Positions 35,576 through 46,171 of a stretch of DNA of 64,000 bases are shown here, piece by piece. Position numbers and translations under genes: made by a program. Source of the DNA: Clitopilus passeckerianus (lineage: Eukaryota > Basidiomycota > Agaricomycetes > Agaricales > Entolomataceae); the NCBI GenBank assembly GCA_944990035.1, contig CALYLX010000066.1:248001-312000 (forward strand), written 5' to 3'. Under the pieces are notes generated by a model. That model worked only from the letters and a program-made list of their open reading frames with translations. It searched no databases and was not told the DNA's origin. The stretch's first letter is position 1. Each line of letters starts with the position of its first letter.

Positions 35576-36741
35576 ATGATCCTCCCTTCATTGAATGCCT
35601 CTCCAAGCCGAACGTACCAACAGCAATTGGAAGATGAGTTCGCAAAGCTACCGCCTTCACTGCTTGTATTAGCTGCTTTCACTCTTGGCTCGGCCACCAC
35701 TATTGGAGTCACCCTCGTTTATGCTCGCTACGGCAGAAGGCTGCAGAACAGCCAATGGGTTACACCAGATATCTTGGCCCAAAAAAGTGGGTAAAGGGTG
35801 TTGTTACGTCGTGAGTTTACTGCCTTCGGATGGATTACAGGAGTCTAACAAGCTGCTAGAGTTGGCGATGGTGACAACTTCAGAGTATATCACACCCCTG
35901 GGTTTGGTTGGCGCTGGCCATTGAAGTTTAGGCGAATACCTACGACGAACAAAGGTATTCACAACAGGTTCTAAGCATTTCTATATTCTAAAATGTAACG
36001 TTATTCCAGATCTCAAGGACCAGACCATTCACGTTCGCATTGCAGGAGTTGATGCACCAGAGGTAAGGAAGAGTCAGTTGAAGAAACTTTTTCTGTTGAG
36101 TAATGACAGGTGTACACCTTAGGGAGCTCATTTTGGGAAGCCCGGTCAACCCTATGCCGCAGAAAGTCTACAATGGATGCGCGATACCGTTCTTGGCAGA
36201 AGAGTATACTGTCAAATGATCAGGAAGGACCAATACTCGCGTGTCGTATGTGTTCCCATTTTCATTCTTGACCCACCTCTCTGACCAAAGATAGGTTTCA
36301 AATGTCACCCTTTCACCAAGGATTCTTCCGGGGTCTATCTTCGCCGGCAAGAATGTCTCTATTGAGATGCTTAAAGCAGGCTGGGGAACCGTTTACGAAC
36401 AAGTGAGTACATTTCACAGATACGAGGAAACCATACACTCATTCCTGCATAATAGGCGGGAGCTGAGTATGGCGACTCCACGAAGGAGTATATGCAGAGC
36501 TTGGAAGCATCAGCAAGGTCAATAGCATTTACCCGATCGTAGTCACTTAACTGAGTAAACTTTCAGAGCTACCAAACGCGGCATGTGGCAAGGCGGCCAA
36601 CGCCTGGAGTCTCCAGCAGAGTACAAACGTAGACATGCGCAAGCCCAATCATTGGAGGAAGCAGAGGCAGCGAAGCCAACCGCCAAGCCACCTCTGCAGA
36701 AAGCCTCAAAAGGATTTTTACGAAGACTCTTCGGCTTTTAG
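35576..36741 (+). CDS. LCL3: Membrane-anchored staphylococcal-nuclease-like endonuclease (Lcl3-like)
   Basis: The first ATG in frame is 35576 ([11 protein letters not shown]). Near residue 30 is one membrane segment ([26 protein letters not shown]). The nuclease fold follows, spliced over short introns: [16 protein letters not shown], then [16 protein letters not shown] (the conserved R-I-A-G-V-D-A-P-E motif), [30 protein letters not shown], and [16 protein letters not shown]. The C-terminus is Ala/Lys-rich and ends GFLRRLFGF. Lcl3 proteins are mitochondrial-membrane nucleases with a role in chronological lifespan in yeast. Catalytic Arg and acidic residues of the SNase family appear present. 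The gene is divergent from Tah18 (445 bases apart) and convergent with copy B. Introns lie near 35793-35860, 35956-36009, 36063-36125, 36247-36294, 36403-36457 and 36518-36567. Confidence 0.85.
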
Positions 36742-37045
36742 TAGATATCGCAAACTCTGATCATGTGATAAGGTAAATCCTGTCTTTAGAACATGAAAGT
36801 GCAAGTATATCATATTGCTTCAAAAATTATATGTCTATAATAAATACAATGGTTGTTTCTGTTCTAATGGATGATGTTGTCTAATTATAATGTCTAATGA
36901 ATGAGTGTGTAGATGGAGCCGCTATTGATACAGTGGTGCGCGAGGCTTAAGCGCATAAGTCTAAGTGAATCTATTGGAATGTGGGAGGGAACGAAGGTGC
37001 CTCTTTTAATGAGAGTAGTCCTTGGGGGTTATTCAACCAGAGAAA

Positions 37046-39200
37046 TTAGTTTTGGACCTTGTTCCAGAAGAACTCAGCGCGTTCGTAGGGGGTGTTTCCT
37101 GTTGGCTTGGGGGTAACAGGGGCCGGGGTATTGTCCCAAACACCGGACCAAAGACCAGCCATGCCAATGCCGTAGGTGCCATTGGCGAACACCGTCTCAG
37201 CAGTTTGGAAGTTGTCGCTTTCGTGCCTGTCGTTGAAGGTCCAGAAAGGCTCGTCTTTATCACCAGTGGGCTAGAGAAAACCATGATTGAGTACTGTGAA
37301 GAAGCAGTTATCGTTTAGAGTAAACATACCGAGCTGATGAGGAGAGAGATGTTGAAGATATTTCCATTGAAGTGCTCCATCCTCATATGAGTGAACCAGG
37401 GACTGTTAAATGCACCGAAGTAGGTCGGAATGTTGGGACGAACGGAACCAGGGAGGACGGTCTGGATGCTGTCAGCAAGCTTCTTGCAGGTAGCAGTTTG
37501 GTTGGGGTTGGGAGGTTGAACCAAGCAGAGCTCGAAGCTACCGTATCCGCCAAGACCGTACATATTGCTGGTATAGTTGCCGGTGAATGCTGGGAAGGGT
37601 GCATCGGGAGACGAGGCGTTAACCGGTCGAGGGGTGGCAGCTGTCGGAGGGATGACCTTCTGGGCAAGGAGGCGGCTGTTCCAGTCGATAGGATCATAAC
37701 CAAGAGCACGGTCCATGACGTAGTATTTAATGATCTGGGAGGTGCTCCTGCCGTAGTCGTGGTCGTTGGTGAGAACAGCCACGCCAATGTTGTCGTTCGG
37801 CAGACGGCTGATCTGGGTATTGAATCCTGCGGGCACATACATTGTAGCGACGATGCATAGAATTGAGGTAGAAACGGCTTACCTCTAATGAAACCGGGGT
37901 GCTCGATTATCAAGTGGCCGCGGTAGGTAATCTGGACCTGAGCAAAACCGTAGACGATCGAGGATTCTTCAGGGAAGGCACTGAAGAACGAAGTCTGAGA
38001 TCAGCATTTATTGAGGAGCGCCAAACATACGGTATGTTAGACTGTATGACATTTGCAGATGCCAGAGCTGGGAGGACATTGGCAGGAATGGCAGTCTTGT
38101 TATTATGAGGAGCCTTGCCATTCAGTAAGAGGGTCTGAAGCCATTTAGCAACGTCAATAGCATTGGTGATGACTCCGCCAGATCCGGAGAGTACTGGTAG
38201 ATTCTTGTCAGTGATCATCCTAATGCCCGAAGGTGACGTCGAAACTCACGATTACCGTCCTCGGTTACGGTTGTCGAGGCCCAGTACGTGGTGTTTCGGG
38301 CAATTCCACTGAAGGTGTCGCCGTTGTACCACTTGATACCTTGGCGGGCCATACCGTCGGCACGGAATCCAGTAGCGTCCGCAATCTTGTAGGAGTAGGT
38401 GGTAGAGGTCATGTTCAGCGGATCGAAGATGTTACGTTTGACGTAGCGAGCAAACTTTTCGCCCAAGAGCTTTTCAGGGAGGTACGACAATACAGTGTAC
38501 ATGTTGTTGTCGTATTGCCAGTTGTTGCGGAATTCGGTGGATTGGCGTTGAATGGCCATTTTTTTGATCTACATGATATCAGATGGAGATTCATCAACAA
38601 GTGGTTGAAAACTCACCAAATCCAGAGAGGAGTCATCGTAGGAGTACGAGAACTCGTGACGAGGATAGCCAGTTCGATGAGATCCAAGATCAAGTAGGTT
38701 GGCCTCCCTGTTGTAGATGGGGTCGGTGACATTGAGTTCTGGGACAAAGTCGCGAATCTTGGAGGTCCAGTCTAGTCTCGGAGTAAGAGATGCATTGTTG
38801 ACCAACAAGCCTGTTGCAACGGCTGTGAAAAGCTAATAGAGATGTGTCAGAAGATAGTACAGAATAGTCCAGGTAGACTTGCCTTAGAGTTCGAGCCGAC
38901 GTTGAAGTTGGTTTGCTCGGTGACCTTGTCACCCTTGTAGTTGGCTCGGCCATAGCCTTTCGTCTCGATGTTAACCCAGTTGCCCTGGTCGTCCTTTCGT
39001 ACAAAAGCGATGGCAATGCCTCCAGGTGACTTCCAGTCGGAGAGAACTTTGTTGACGAATTTTTCGGTCTCGGCATCGAGGACACTGGCGTAGGGATTCT
39101 TGGCGTCGGATGTAGCGGGTGAAGAAGAAGTCACCGGTGAGCCAAGGGCTTGGAGGAAGAGGTAATACGGGAGGATGCTGAGCAGACACTGGAATCGCAT
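37046..39200 (-). CDS. Secreted serine hydrolase, beta-lactamase/S12 family, copy B
   Basis: ATG 39200 gives the signal peptide MRFQCLLSILPYYLFLQALG. The SNSK nucleophile motif and WQYDNNMY (Y-x-N) match copy A, as do FNGDTFSGIARN, VITNAIDVAKWLQ, LTNDHDYGRSTSQIIKYY and the final TPKPTGNTPYERAEFFWNKVQN. Exon borders follow copy A (for example the CC/GTATGT junction at NVIQSNIP). The mature protein is about 600 residues. The copy lies in inverted orientation to A, 4.4 kb away end to end, with the Tah18 and Lcl3 genes between. All exons read open and no frame damage was seen. The near-identity in long coding blocks to A, with unlike flanks, suggests either recent duplication or gene conversion. 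Secretion and serine hydrolase chemistry are family knowledge; the substrate is unknown. Confidence 0.88.
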
Positions 39201-41213
39201 CTTGTGGTAGAACTTTTGGGAGATGCTTGGCTGAGGGTGAAGAGGTGAATCCGGCGGATCTTATATATGTTCAAGACCCTTTGGAGCGGATGGCTGCACA
39301 GGCGATATGTCGCAGCCTGAACGCGACAGAAAGTGCACTTTTCGACAGACTAGCGGACAACCGTGCATCGGCCTAGGGAACATATCTGCAGGGCATGCAA
39401 CATCGTTGGAGAACCGAACTAGAGCTCGATAGTCGCGACAATCACTTGGAAGCCACCCAAATGACAAGGATCGACCCCGAAAGGAAATTTCAGGCTCTAA
39501 AGCCACGAGGAATGTGCAGTTTCTGTCAGGCGTCAACCCAGAATCCCCGGAAGACGAGATCCATTTCGTGCTCATTATTTTTGTGCAGAGGGCAATGACA
39601 GCATTTCGTGAAGCCGCATTTAGAAGTCCGCCATACCTCTACTGCCGACATTGGCGGGCCTGATCATCCTCTTCCCGCCAATTTGGTCCATTACCGACGG
39701 AATCTAGAGATTGTAGCAGACCCACATAGGAAATCGACGTAGTCACCTTATTTTTAGATGGGGAAACACAAACCCAAGGAGAAGGGAACTAGCTCATCGT
39801 TTAGACTCGGGAGTTCAGAGTGGGTCGAACTCTCTTCTACGGTAACACACGTATTGAATTCAACTAGTCTCTTTCTCTACCTCCTTCAAGTAGGGGAGCT
39901 ATGCAACAAACCCATTTTGCAATGATCAGCGAAAAGATTTCCTTTGGATCGTCGATGATGTGATACCATGTCCACTTCTCATACGCGTGTTCGGCGGGGT
40001 CATTCCCTCTTGGTCTTACTCACTTCCTAGGAGCTTTGAAGAGAGAAGAGTCATCGAGCAGTCTCTTTGCGAGTAACTTTCGCATTGTAGAGAACTCTTG
40101 CCGCTCGTGGTATGCGGAGTGAAGAATAGTTTCTGGAATGAACCATCGGGCAAAAGGATACTAAGGTATCGATGAGGTATGCGGGGTCGACTTGGGCAGC
40201 CCCTCATTATCCCTTGAGCCTTCGTCATCGCTGGTCCCTGTAAGTGATTCGATGACAGAACCTTTCGATCGGTGGCCCTTGGGTGATATGGGGAGATAGC
40301 ACAAAGTGCCGTCGGTACGCTGATGATCAAAGAAAAGTGCTTTGTGCGGCCGTACATCTTAAGCCAGATATAAGGACCAGGAGCCAACGTAGAATGCTGT
40401 ACGGGAAACCTACCTACCCAGAGTGGCTGCCAGTTGGAGGAGGTTCCGTGAGGGGTCGGTGAGGACAGGCAGCATGCAAACACGAACCTCCTCTCGAGCA
40501 TCAAATGACAACATTTGTTCGAGGCTTGGCCTTTCTCAAGCCTTCGCATCGTTAGCATCGCCGTAAGAGAGATGAGGTCCACCACGTGAATCGAACAACA
40601 CCGACAGTTCGCTTTTCCTCATGGCGAAGGGACGGATGGCTACTAGTAAGGGCCAGAAAGGACTCAGCAGCGAGCTTGGTTGGAAGTTGGACTATGGTCG
40701 TGATATCCGACGTTGTTCCTGATTACTGGAGTCTGGCATCGCGTGCTCCAGCTTGCTACCCACTTTCCGTAGCCTCTATTCTACTACAGCAGGTTCTCAG
40801 GGACGTCGAAATGATCCACAGACGCGCAGAGAAAGCAGGATGTGTGAAAAAAGAGCCATTTGGCGTTGCTACTGACAGGTAGACGGGTCCGGAGATGGAT
40901 ATCAGCTGTGAAGTTGGCAGCGCTTGGCAGGAGTAGCCTTTCATGCCGATATATCGAGTTTAATCCAACAAAATTACAGAAAAAAATTCGCAAGCTATCG
41001 AATGTAGTTGAATGAGAACTGAGGGTTTCCAGCGCCTCCTGTGCACAATTGAGCTATAGCTTGACCTGAGAGTTGGCAAGCTGCCTAATCTAGCCAGGCG
41101 GTCCAAGAAAAGTTCGTGACGTTGTTGGTGACAAAGCTTTCCTTGAACCACCGTTATCGCAGGCAGCTCCAGCGTCTGCGCGCCCTTTCGCACTCTAAGC
41201 TCTTCAATCTTTT
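39201..41213. other. Gene-free stretch upstream of S12 hydrolase copy B
   Basis: About 2 kb. The longest frame (40016-40585, minus, 189 codons) matches no family I know, has an atypical composition and lacks splice partners. A second frame at 40586-40882 (plus) abuts it head to head. A TATA-like tatatatg lies near 39262, about 60 bases before the copy B start. No mobile element ends are visible. Confidence 0.5.
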
Positions 41214-43794
41214 ATGCTAAATAGGCCTTCACACTCTTCAAATAAAGACGTCCTGAACCTAAAGCAAGCCAAGTTTAACCCAAATCATATCATCCACCAT
41301 GGAACACCAGACAGTCGCCTCCTTCTCGAAATTCCAGCAGAGACTCTCACCGGAATCACTTCATATCTTGACCCACAATCGCTCTTACAACTCGCAATTG
41401 TTCACCGCCGCTTGGCGGAACATATAAAAAATGATAATACGTGGCAGCGAGCCTTCATGTGCCAGTTTTTGGGCATATGTCCGGAATCTGACATACATGA
41501 TAATGTTCGCAGTTTAATGCTACGTCGCTCTGGCTCTACTTGGAGAAATGAGCTCATTTCAAGATACAGGCTCGTTTGGTAAGCCTTCTATTCTTAACGA
41601 TTGCCAAAAGCCTTCTGACATGTTGCCTAGGCGGTGGGAAAAGTCCCGAAACACGACCATAGCGCATACACCAGTCCATTCCGAGATTTCTGCAATGCAT
41701 CTCATGCCTGCAGATTTATTGTTGACGACGTCTATCCACTACGGAATCGTCGCGCGTTCTCTTCCGTTCAGTGGAAAAATTCTTAACGGGTACATCGACG
41801 CGTCCGGACTAGGACTCGGCATGGGGGTCGGAAATCCGAATGCTGAATTTAGCCCAAACGTAACTGCATGCGCGACTTCCTCCGACGGCGGGACAGCGAA
41901 AGTTTTATGGGGCTTCACGCACGGCGAAGTCGCTATTATGACTGTACCTCGCGCAATGGATGGGTCAAGGCGACCGGTCACAGGCAGCATCAGATGCAAC
42001 CCCATAGACGAGCATCAAGGCAAGATTTGCGATGCCGTCTGGGACGACACAACCCCCATCGTAGCCACTGCCGGCAATGACGGCAGAGTCAAACTCTGGA
42101 ATGCGAATACTCTCGTATGCCTGTGGACATCGGACCAGAAAATAAAGCAGCTTATTCCGGATGCATACGTCAAAGTGAAGCTTTCGGTCCGTCAAGGCAT
42201 CGTGGCAGCAGCTACTCGGAGTGGCGATATCACGTTGTGGTCGAATTTCTCCCTGCAATCCCCCGATTCATTTGATCCTCACGACGTCCAGACCTCTTCG
42301 CTTGAATGTCCGCCACAGAATGCGAATAGCGCACAAAACAATGACAGCGGTCACATCCCAGTGGCCCCAGAGATCGCTGGCTTGGACATAGACGGCTTCG
42401 CTTCACGCCCAACATTGCTGGCACTGTACAAGGATTCACCCGTATTCTACCGCATACACCTTACCCAATCCCTTCAACTCGGGACGACTTCCTTCGGTGA
42501 TCCTCCTTTCCGCATATGCTCAATCGCTCCATTCTTTTCGGACACAACGAGCTTCGTCCTCACTGGCGACCACCTCGGATGTGTGAACGTATACGAGTTG
42601 ATACGTCCAGGAGATATCTCCATAAATGGATCGTCCCCCGTTTCGCCTGTCCGCAAATTTGAAGCATACGAAGATGGTTCCGCGATTACAGCACTCGCAT
42701 GGAACGGAACTGTCCTCGTTACTGGTTCTGCCAGAGGGACCACCGATGTCTGGGACGGCATAACCTTTGAGCATTTGCGTGCTTTCACTTCACCAGTTCC
42801 AAGATTCAGTGGTGGACGTGGCGGCAATCTACAGCATCGTCCCAATCGGGAACGCGAGCCCGTTCGGCAGATTCTTTTGGGGCCCGACACCATCTTCGTC
42901 GCTGTCGGCGATAGAGTCATGGCGTGGAAGGCTGGCCCAGTCACTCACCTTTCGCGCGGTGGTGTACGCGGTCGAAATACATCCGGGACTACCGGAGCGA
43001 AGAAAAAGGACCCACACGGGATGGCGAAGTACCAACGTGAGTTTCATCGATTGAACGCAGATAAGATCAGGATTAACTAACGCAATTGCTGATAGAACAA
43101 GTTGAACTGAATGAGTCTATTCTGGAATCAAGACAACTACTCGCGGAGGAAAAAGAGCGTGCCAAGAAATCCCATGGGCGGCACCGAGAACACAATGCCA
43201 TGATGAGCTTAGGCCTCAGTGAAACTGAAACTCTGGAATACGTAATGATGCTCAGTCGTGAGGAAGCTGCACGATCTCAGCAAAGCCAACCGTACACCTT
43301 TGATGAAGGCGTTTTTGAACCAGATGAAGAACACGCCAGTACTAGCCAAGCCGCCGCTCATGCTGTACGCTCAGCCCAGCATCGACGAACCCCATCTGCC
43401 CAAAGCTCCACTGTGTTAGCGCGTTCCCCTTCATCCGCCCACAGTGCAGGAGCACGTTCATCGGCTTCCATTGGCTTGGCTCTGACGAGGCTGAATTCCC
43501 CACTATTGGCACCCCCACTTCCAGCACCGGGACGCCAAGTACTCCTACTACCGCAGCGCTAGGTCTGTGACCGGTAGTCCACAGTCCGTCAGATCTGCAT
43601 GGAATACGCCGTTGCCTCTGTCAAGGCAGTCCTCCCAGAACGTGGCCACTCAGTCGTTCTCGTCATCTCTATCTCCACCATCTATCTCTCGAACTGCGGC
43701 TAGTGGTGGTGGTTTGGATCGGATGGATGACGACTTGAGGTTTGCACTTGAACTCAGCCTCGCAGAGGCCCTCAGCCGAGGAGAACCAGTCTAA
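41214..43794 (+). CDS. F-box / WD40 / ubiquitin-interacting-motif protein (Ufo1/Pof10-like)
   Basis: ATG 41214. The F-box is near residues 37-80 (LLEIPAETLTGITSYLDPQSLLQLAIVHRRL). After an intron near 41582-41631 come WD40 repeats over about 450 residues, for example DAVWDDTTPIVATAGNDGRVKLW and ITALAWNGTVLVTGSARGTTDVW. After a second intron near 43036-43095 the C-terminal part holds two ubiquitin-interacting-motif-like helices: SETETLEYVMMLSREEAAR and DDDLRFALELSLAEALSRGE. This domain order is that of budding yeast Ufo1 and fission yeast Pof10, SCF substrate receptors, so this protein probably selects substrates for SCF ubiquitin ligase. The frame changes around 43.4-43.57 kb; a 112-base intron (43413-43524) would restore it. 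The end is at TAA 43792-43794. Confidence 0.82.
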
Positions 43795-43891
43795 ACTGGT
43801 TGCTTCGGTGCCCTATATATGCATGGACTTTTCATCACTCAATAATCTTTATGGAATGGTATCCTTCAATTATGCGTTTCTCTCTACACTA

Positions 43892-44536
43892 TTAGACAAT
43901 TCTTCGGTCGGTCATTGTTCGTACGATACATCCCGTTCCAGCGATTTCGGTTAGCTACGGATTAGATAGAAGTTGTCATTAGGATTTCGAATCATGTTTA
44001 TGTTAAAATGACGGACCTTTTCGTGCCATCCCAGTAAGACGCTACCACTGATATCACCCCACCCAGGCATACCCATTCCTTTGTACAAGTACTTCATCAG
44101 TGTATCCTGTGCATCTTGCGATAGGCCCTTGATAACGCCTGAAATCTCGGTCGATTTGGTGCTGTTCAGTATCGTTAGGAGGCTCTGAAGCGTTACTTCC
44201 TGCACAGAAGTCATTTCAGTGGGACGTGCTGCGCGAACCCTTAGTCGAGACTACCTTTGCCTGGTCGGCATTGGGGCCGTACGGCGCATTATCCAAAACT
44301 TCATTTAATGCGCCAACGACATCGGACCTATTCACCGCATCGTTTCAGACATGAAGCTTGCATAGAGGTGGAGAAAGCGCTAACTTGTTCAGCAATGTCC
44401 GAACGGCTGTTTGCTTCCTCCGTGCGTCATCAAGGGCTTGTGCAGGATCGCGAGGATCTGCATCGTAGAGCTCTGACTCTTGAAGAACGTCCTCGTCGAA
44501 GGCGTCGATGTCGATCTTGCGGAAGGCGGTATCCAT
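43892..44536 (-). CDS. ARC15: Arp2/3 complex subunit 5 (ARPC5/p16)
   Basis: ATG 44536 gives MDTAFRKIDIDAFDEDVL, followed by DPRDPAQALDDARRKQTAVRTLLNK. Three introns split off SDVVGALNEVLDNAPYGPNADQAK, EVTLQSLLTILNS ... YLYKGMGMPGWGDISGSVLLGWHEK and the last exon LTEIAGTGCIVRTMTDRRIV. MDTAFRKI-type start, APYG, GM..P and the WHEK...G.GCIVR.(M/L)TDR end are family hallmarks. The product is about 155 residues, normal for p16. The complex nucleates branched actin at endocytic patches. A second in-frame start two codons upstream is not an ATG. The gene is convergent with the F-box gene (98 bases between stops). Confidence 0.92.
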
Positions 44537-44967
44537 GGTCAAGTTGAGAGATTGTGCTGGGCTCTGTTTGTGATTGTTGCATCGGCAGACCCCATGGGCT
44601 GATCAATCGTCGTGCTCAAGTTCAGTGGTACAGGCAAGCCGCAAGCGTCGAAAATTGAAGATCAAAGAGAGAGAAAGTTCTTCTATAGCAATAAATCTTA
44701 GGTGCTACTGTATTCTCGTACACGCTCTAATGGAGAGAGTGGTAAGAAAAGCGTCTATCATCAGTACATACATAATCTTAAAAGTCAAGAGTAGAACAGG
44801 AGGATCACATGTAAATTTCGTGTAGACTTGAAGCAAAAAAAAACCTATTGTTGGAATGCGAGTTCCAAAATATGCGCCATGGATGATACACCCTGTAAGC
44901 CAAAAGGAGAAGAAAGACTATAAACAAGAGCAATATTGAATGCTGCAAAAATGACGACGTTCAAAAT

Positions 44968-45847
44968 CTACATGATCACACAACGGCTAGTTGTGGGTTC
45001 GGCCTGATTTGGTGTGGTGCGGCGCTCAATCTCCTGGAGGCATTTCTCAAATACCAAGGCTGGGAGTTCCGTCAATTCAGACTAGAAGATGATGTAGACT
45101 GTGATATCACACTTACAAACATTGACGTTTTCTTTGGCACTGGTTTCAACGTGCTCTGCTTTATTGGCTTTGGCGAGTGCCTCGCCTTCACTTGCTTGAA
45201 CTTGACGGCTAATTAATTTGCGCACAATCAGCCACAGCCATGGGTTGAGAGCGGGGTAAGGAAGGAAAAATATTGGTCAGAAATACTAACCTTCCCTTGA
45301 GATCGACTTTAGACCCCACAATAACACACGGGATCTCTTGAACACCACAAAAATCGATGATCTTGTCATACACAATTTGGATCATGTCGAATGAATTCCG
45401 AGATGTGGTTGAGTAAACGAGAACATAGCCGTGAATGCCAATAGCATGTTGAGCATTCACGGGGGAGTACTCATCCTGTAAAATTGAGGATGTCAACAAT
45501 TGCGTCAAATACTCCAGGCTCGAGTAGTCTTCCGTACCTGACCAGCAGTATCGATGATTTGACATTCGAAATCGACTCCCTTGTGAGAGACTGTCTTCGT
45601 GTATGTTGTCTCAATGGTAGGATAATAAGCATCCACAAAATGACCCTATAAATTATGAACATCTTTCGGCCGTTGTATAGCGACCATAACTACCTCAATG
45701 AACTGTTTAACCAGCGAGGACTTTCCTAGCAATGGAACCGATTTCAGCCTAAACCTCTTAGTTATCCGAGAGCGCAGCAAAACTGACCGACTGAACGGGA
45801 GCCCAAGACTGCAATTTTCCTTTTCTTCAAGCTATCCCCAGCAGACA
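44968..45847 (-). CDS. RHB1: Rheb-type small GTPase
   Basis: ATG 45847 gives MSAGDSLKKRKIAVLG, then the P-loop GSRSVGKSSLVKQF across an intron. YYPTIETTYTK is the effector loop, DTAGQDEYSP the G3 motif, VGSKVDL the G4 motif and ETSAKENVNV the G5 motif. The C-terminus CVIM is a CaaX box for farnesylation. The Arg in GSRSVGKSS (where Ras has Gly) and the DEYSP after DTAGQ are Rheb features. Rheb activates TORC1 at the vacuole and is switched off by Tsc1/Tsc2. Length is about 185 residues with at least four introns (for example 45726-45789 and 45056-45118). A CACGTG box lies about 105 bases upstream. Confidence 0.92.
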
Positions 45848-45950
45848 TTGTAACAGAGAAAAGGAGGTTGAAAGTGGAACCAAAGTGGAACTGGCACAAG
45901 GTCCTGGTGTGCTATAGGAGTTGCCAATTACATTGATCCATCGTTGATAA

Positions 45951-45956
45951 CACGTG
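45951..45956. promoter_or_regulatory. CACGTG E-box upstream of Rheb gene
   Basis: CACGTGAC at 45951-45958, 104 bases before the Rheb ATG. It lies in the shared 325-base upstream region with the 3' end of the BAR-SH3 gene. A role is inferred only from the motif. Confidence 0.3.
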
Positions 45957-46171
45957 ACCCAAGGCACCCATTTAGGGAAGTTCCTCGGGCCAATCGGGTA
46001 TTCTGGTTTCGGAAAAGTTGACCCGGTGTGGATGAAGGTATGGTATATTATTTGCGTGCAAAGATGTACTGTAACTTGAAAATACATACAAAAATTTGTC
46101 CGTGTATTAGATAATTTACATGCAATTGGAAAACTTCCAATGGTAACTAGCAAATCTTCCGTGCTCCAAGT

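Noticed and set aside
37022..38697. Plus-strand frames opposite S12 hydrolase copy B
   Set aside because: Antisense shadows of conserved coding sequence; similar shadows occur opposite copies A and C.
40016..40882. Head-to-head frames of 189 and 98 codons
   Set aside because: No recognisable family, no introns in an intron-rich genome, no promoter or splice support; left as gene-free DNA.
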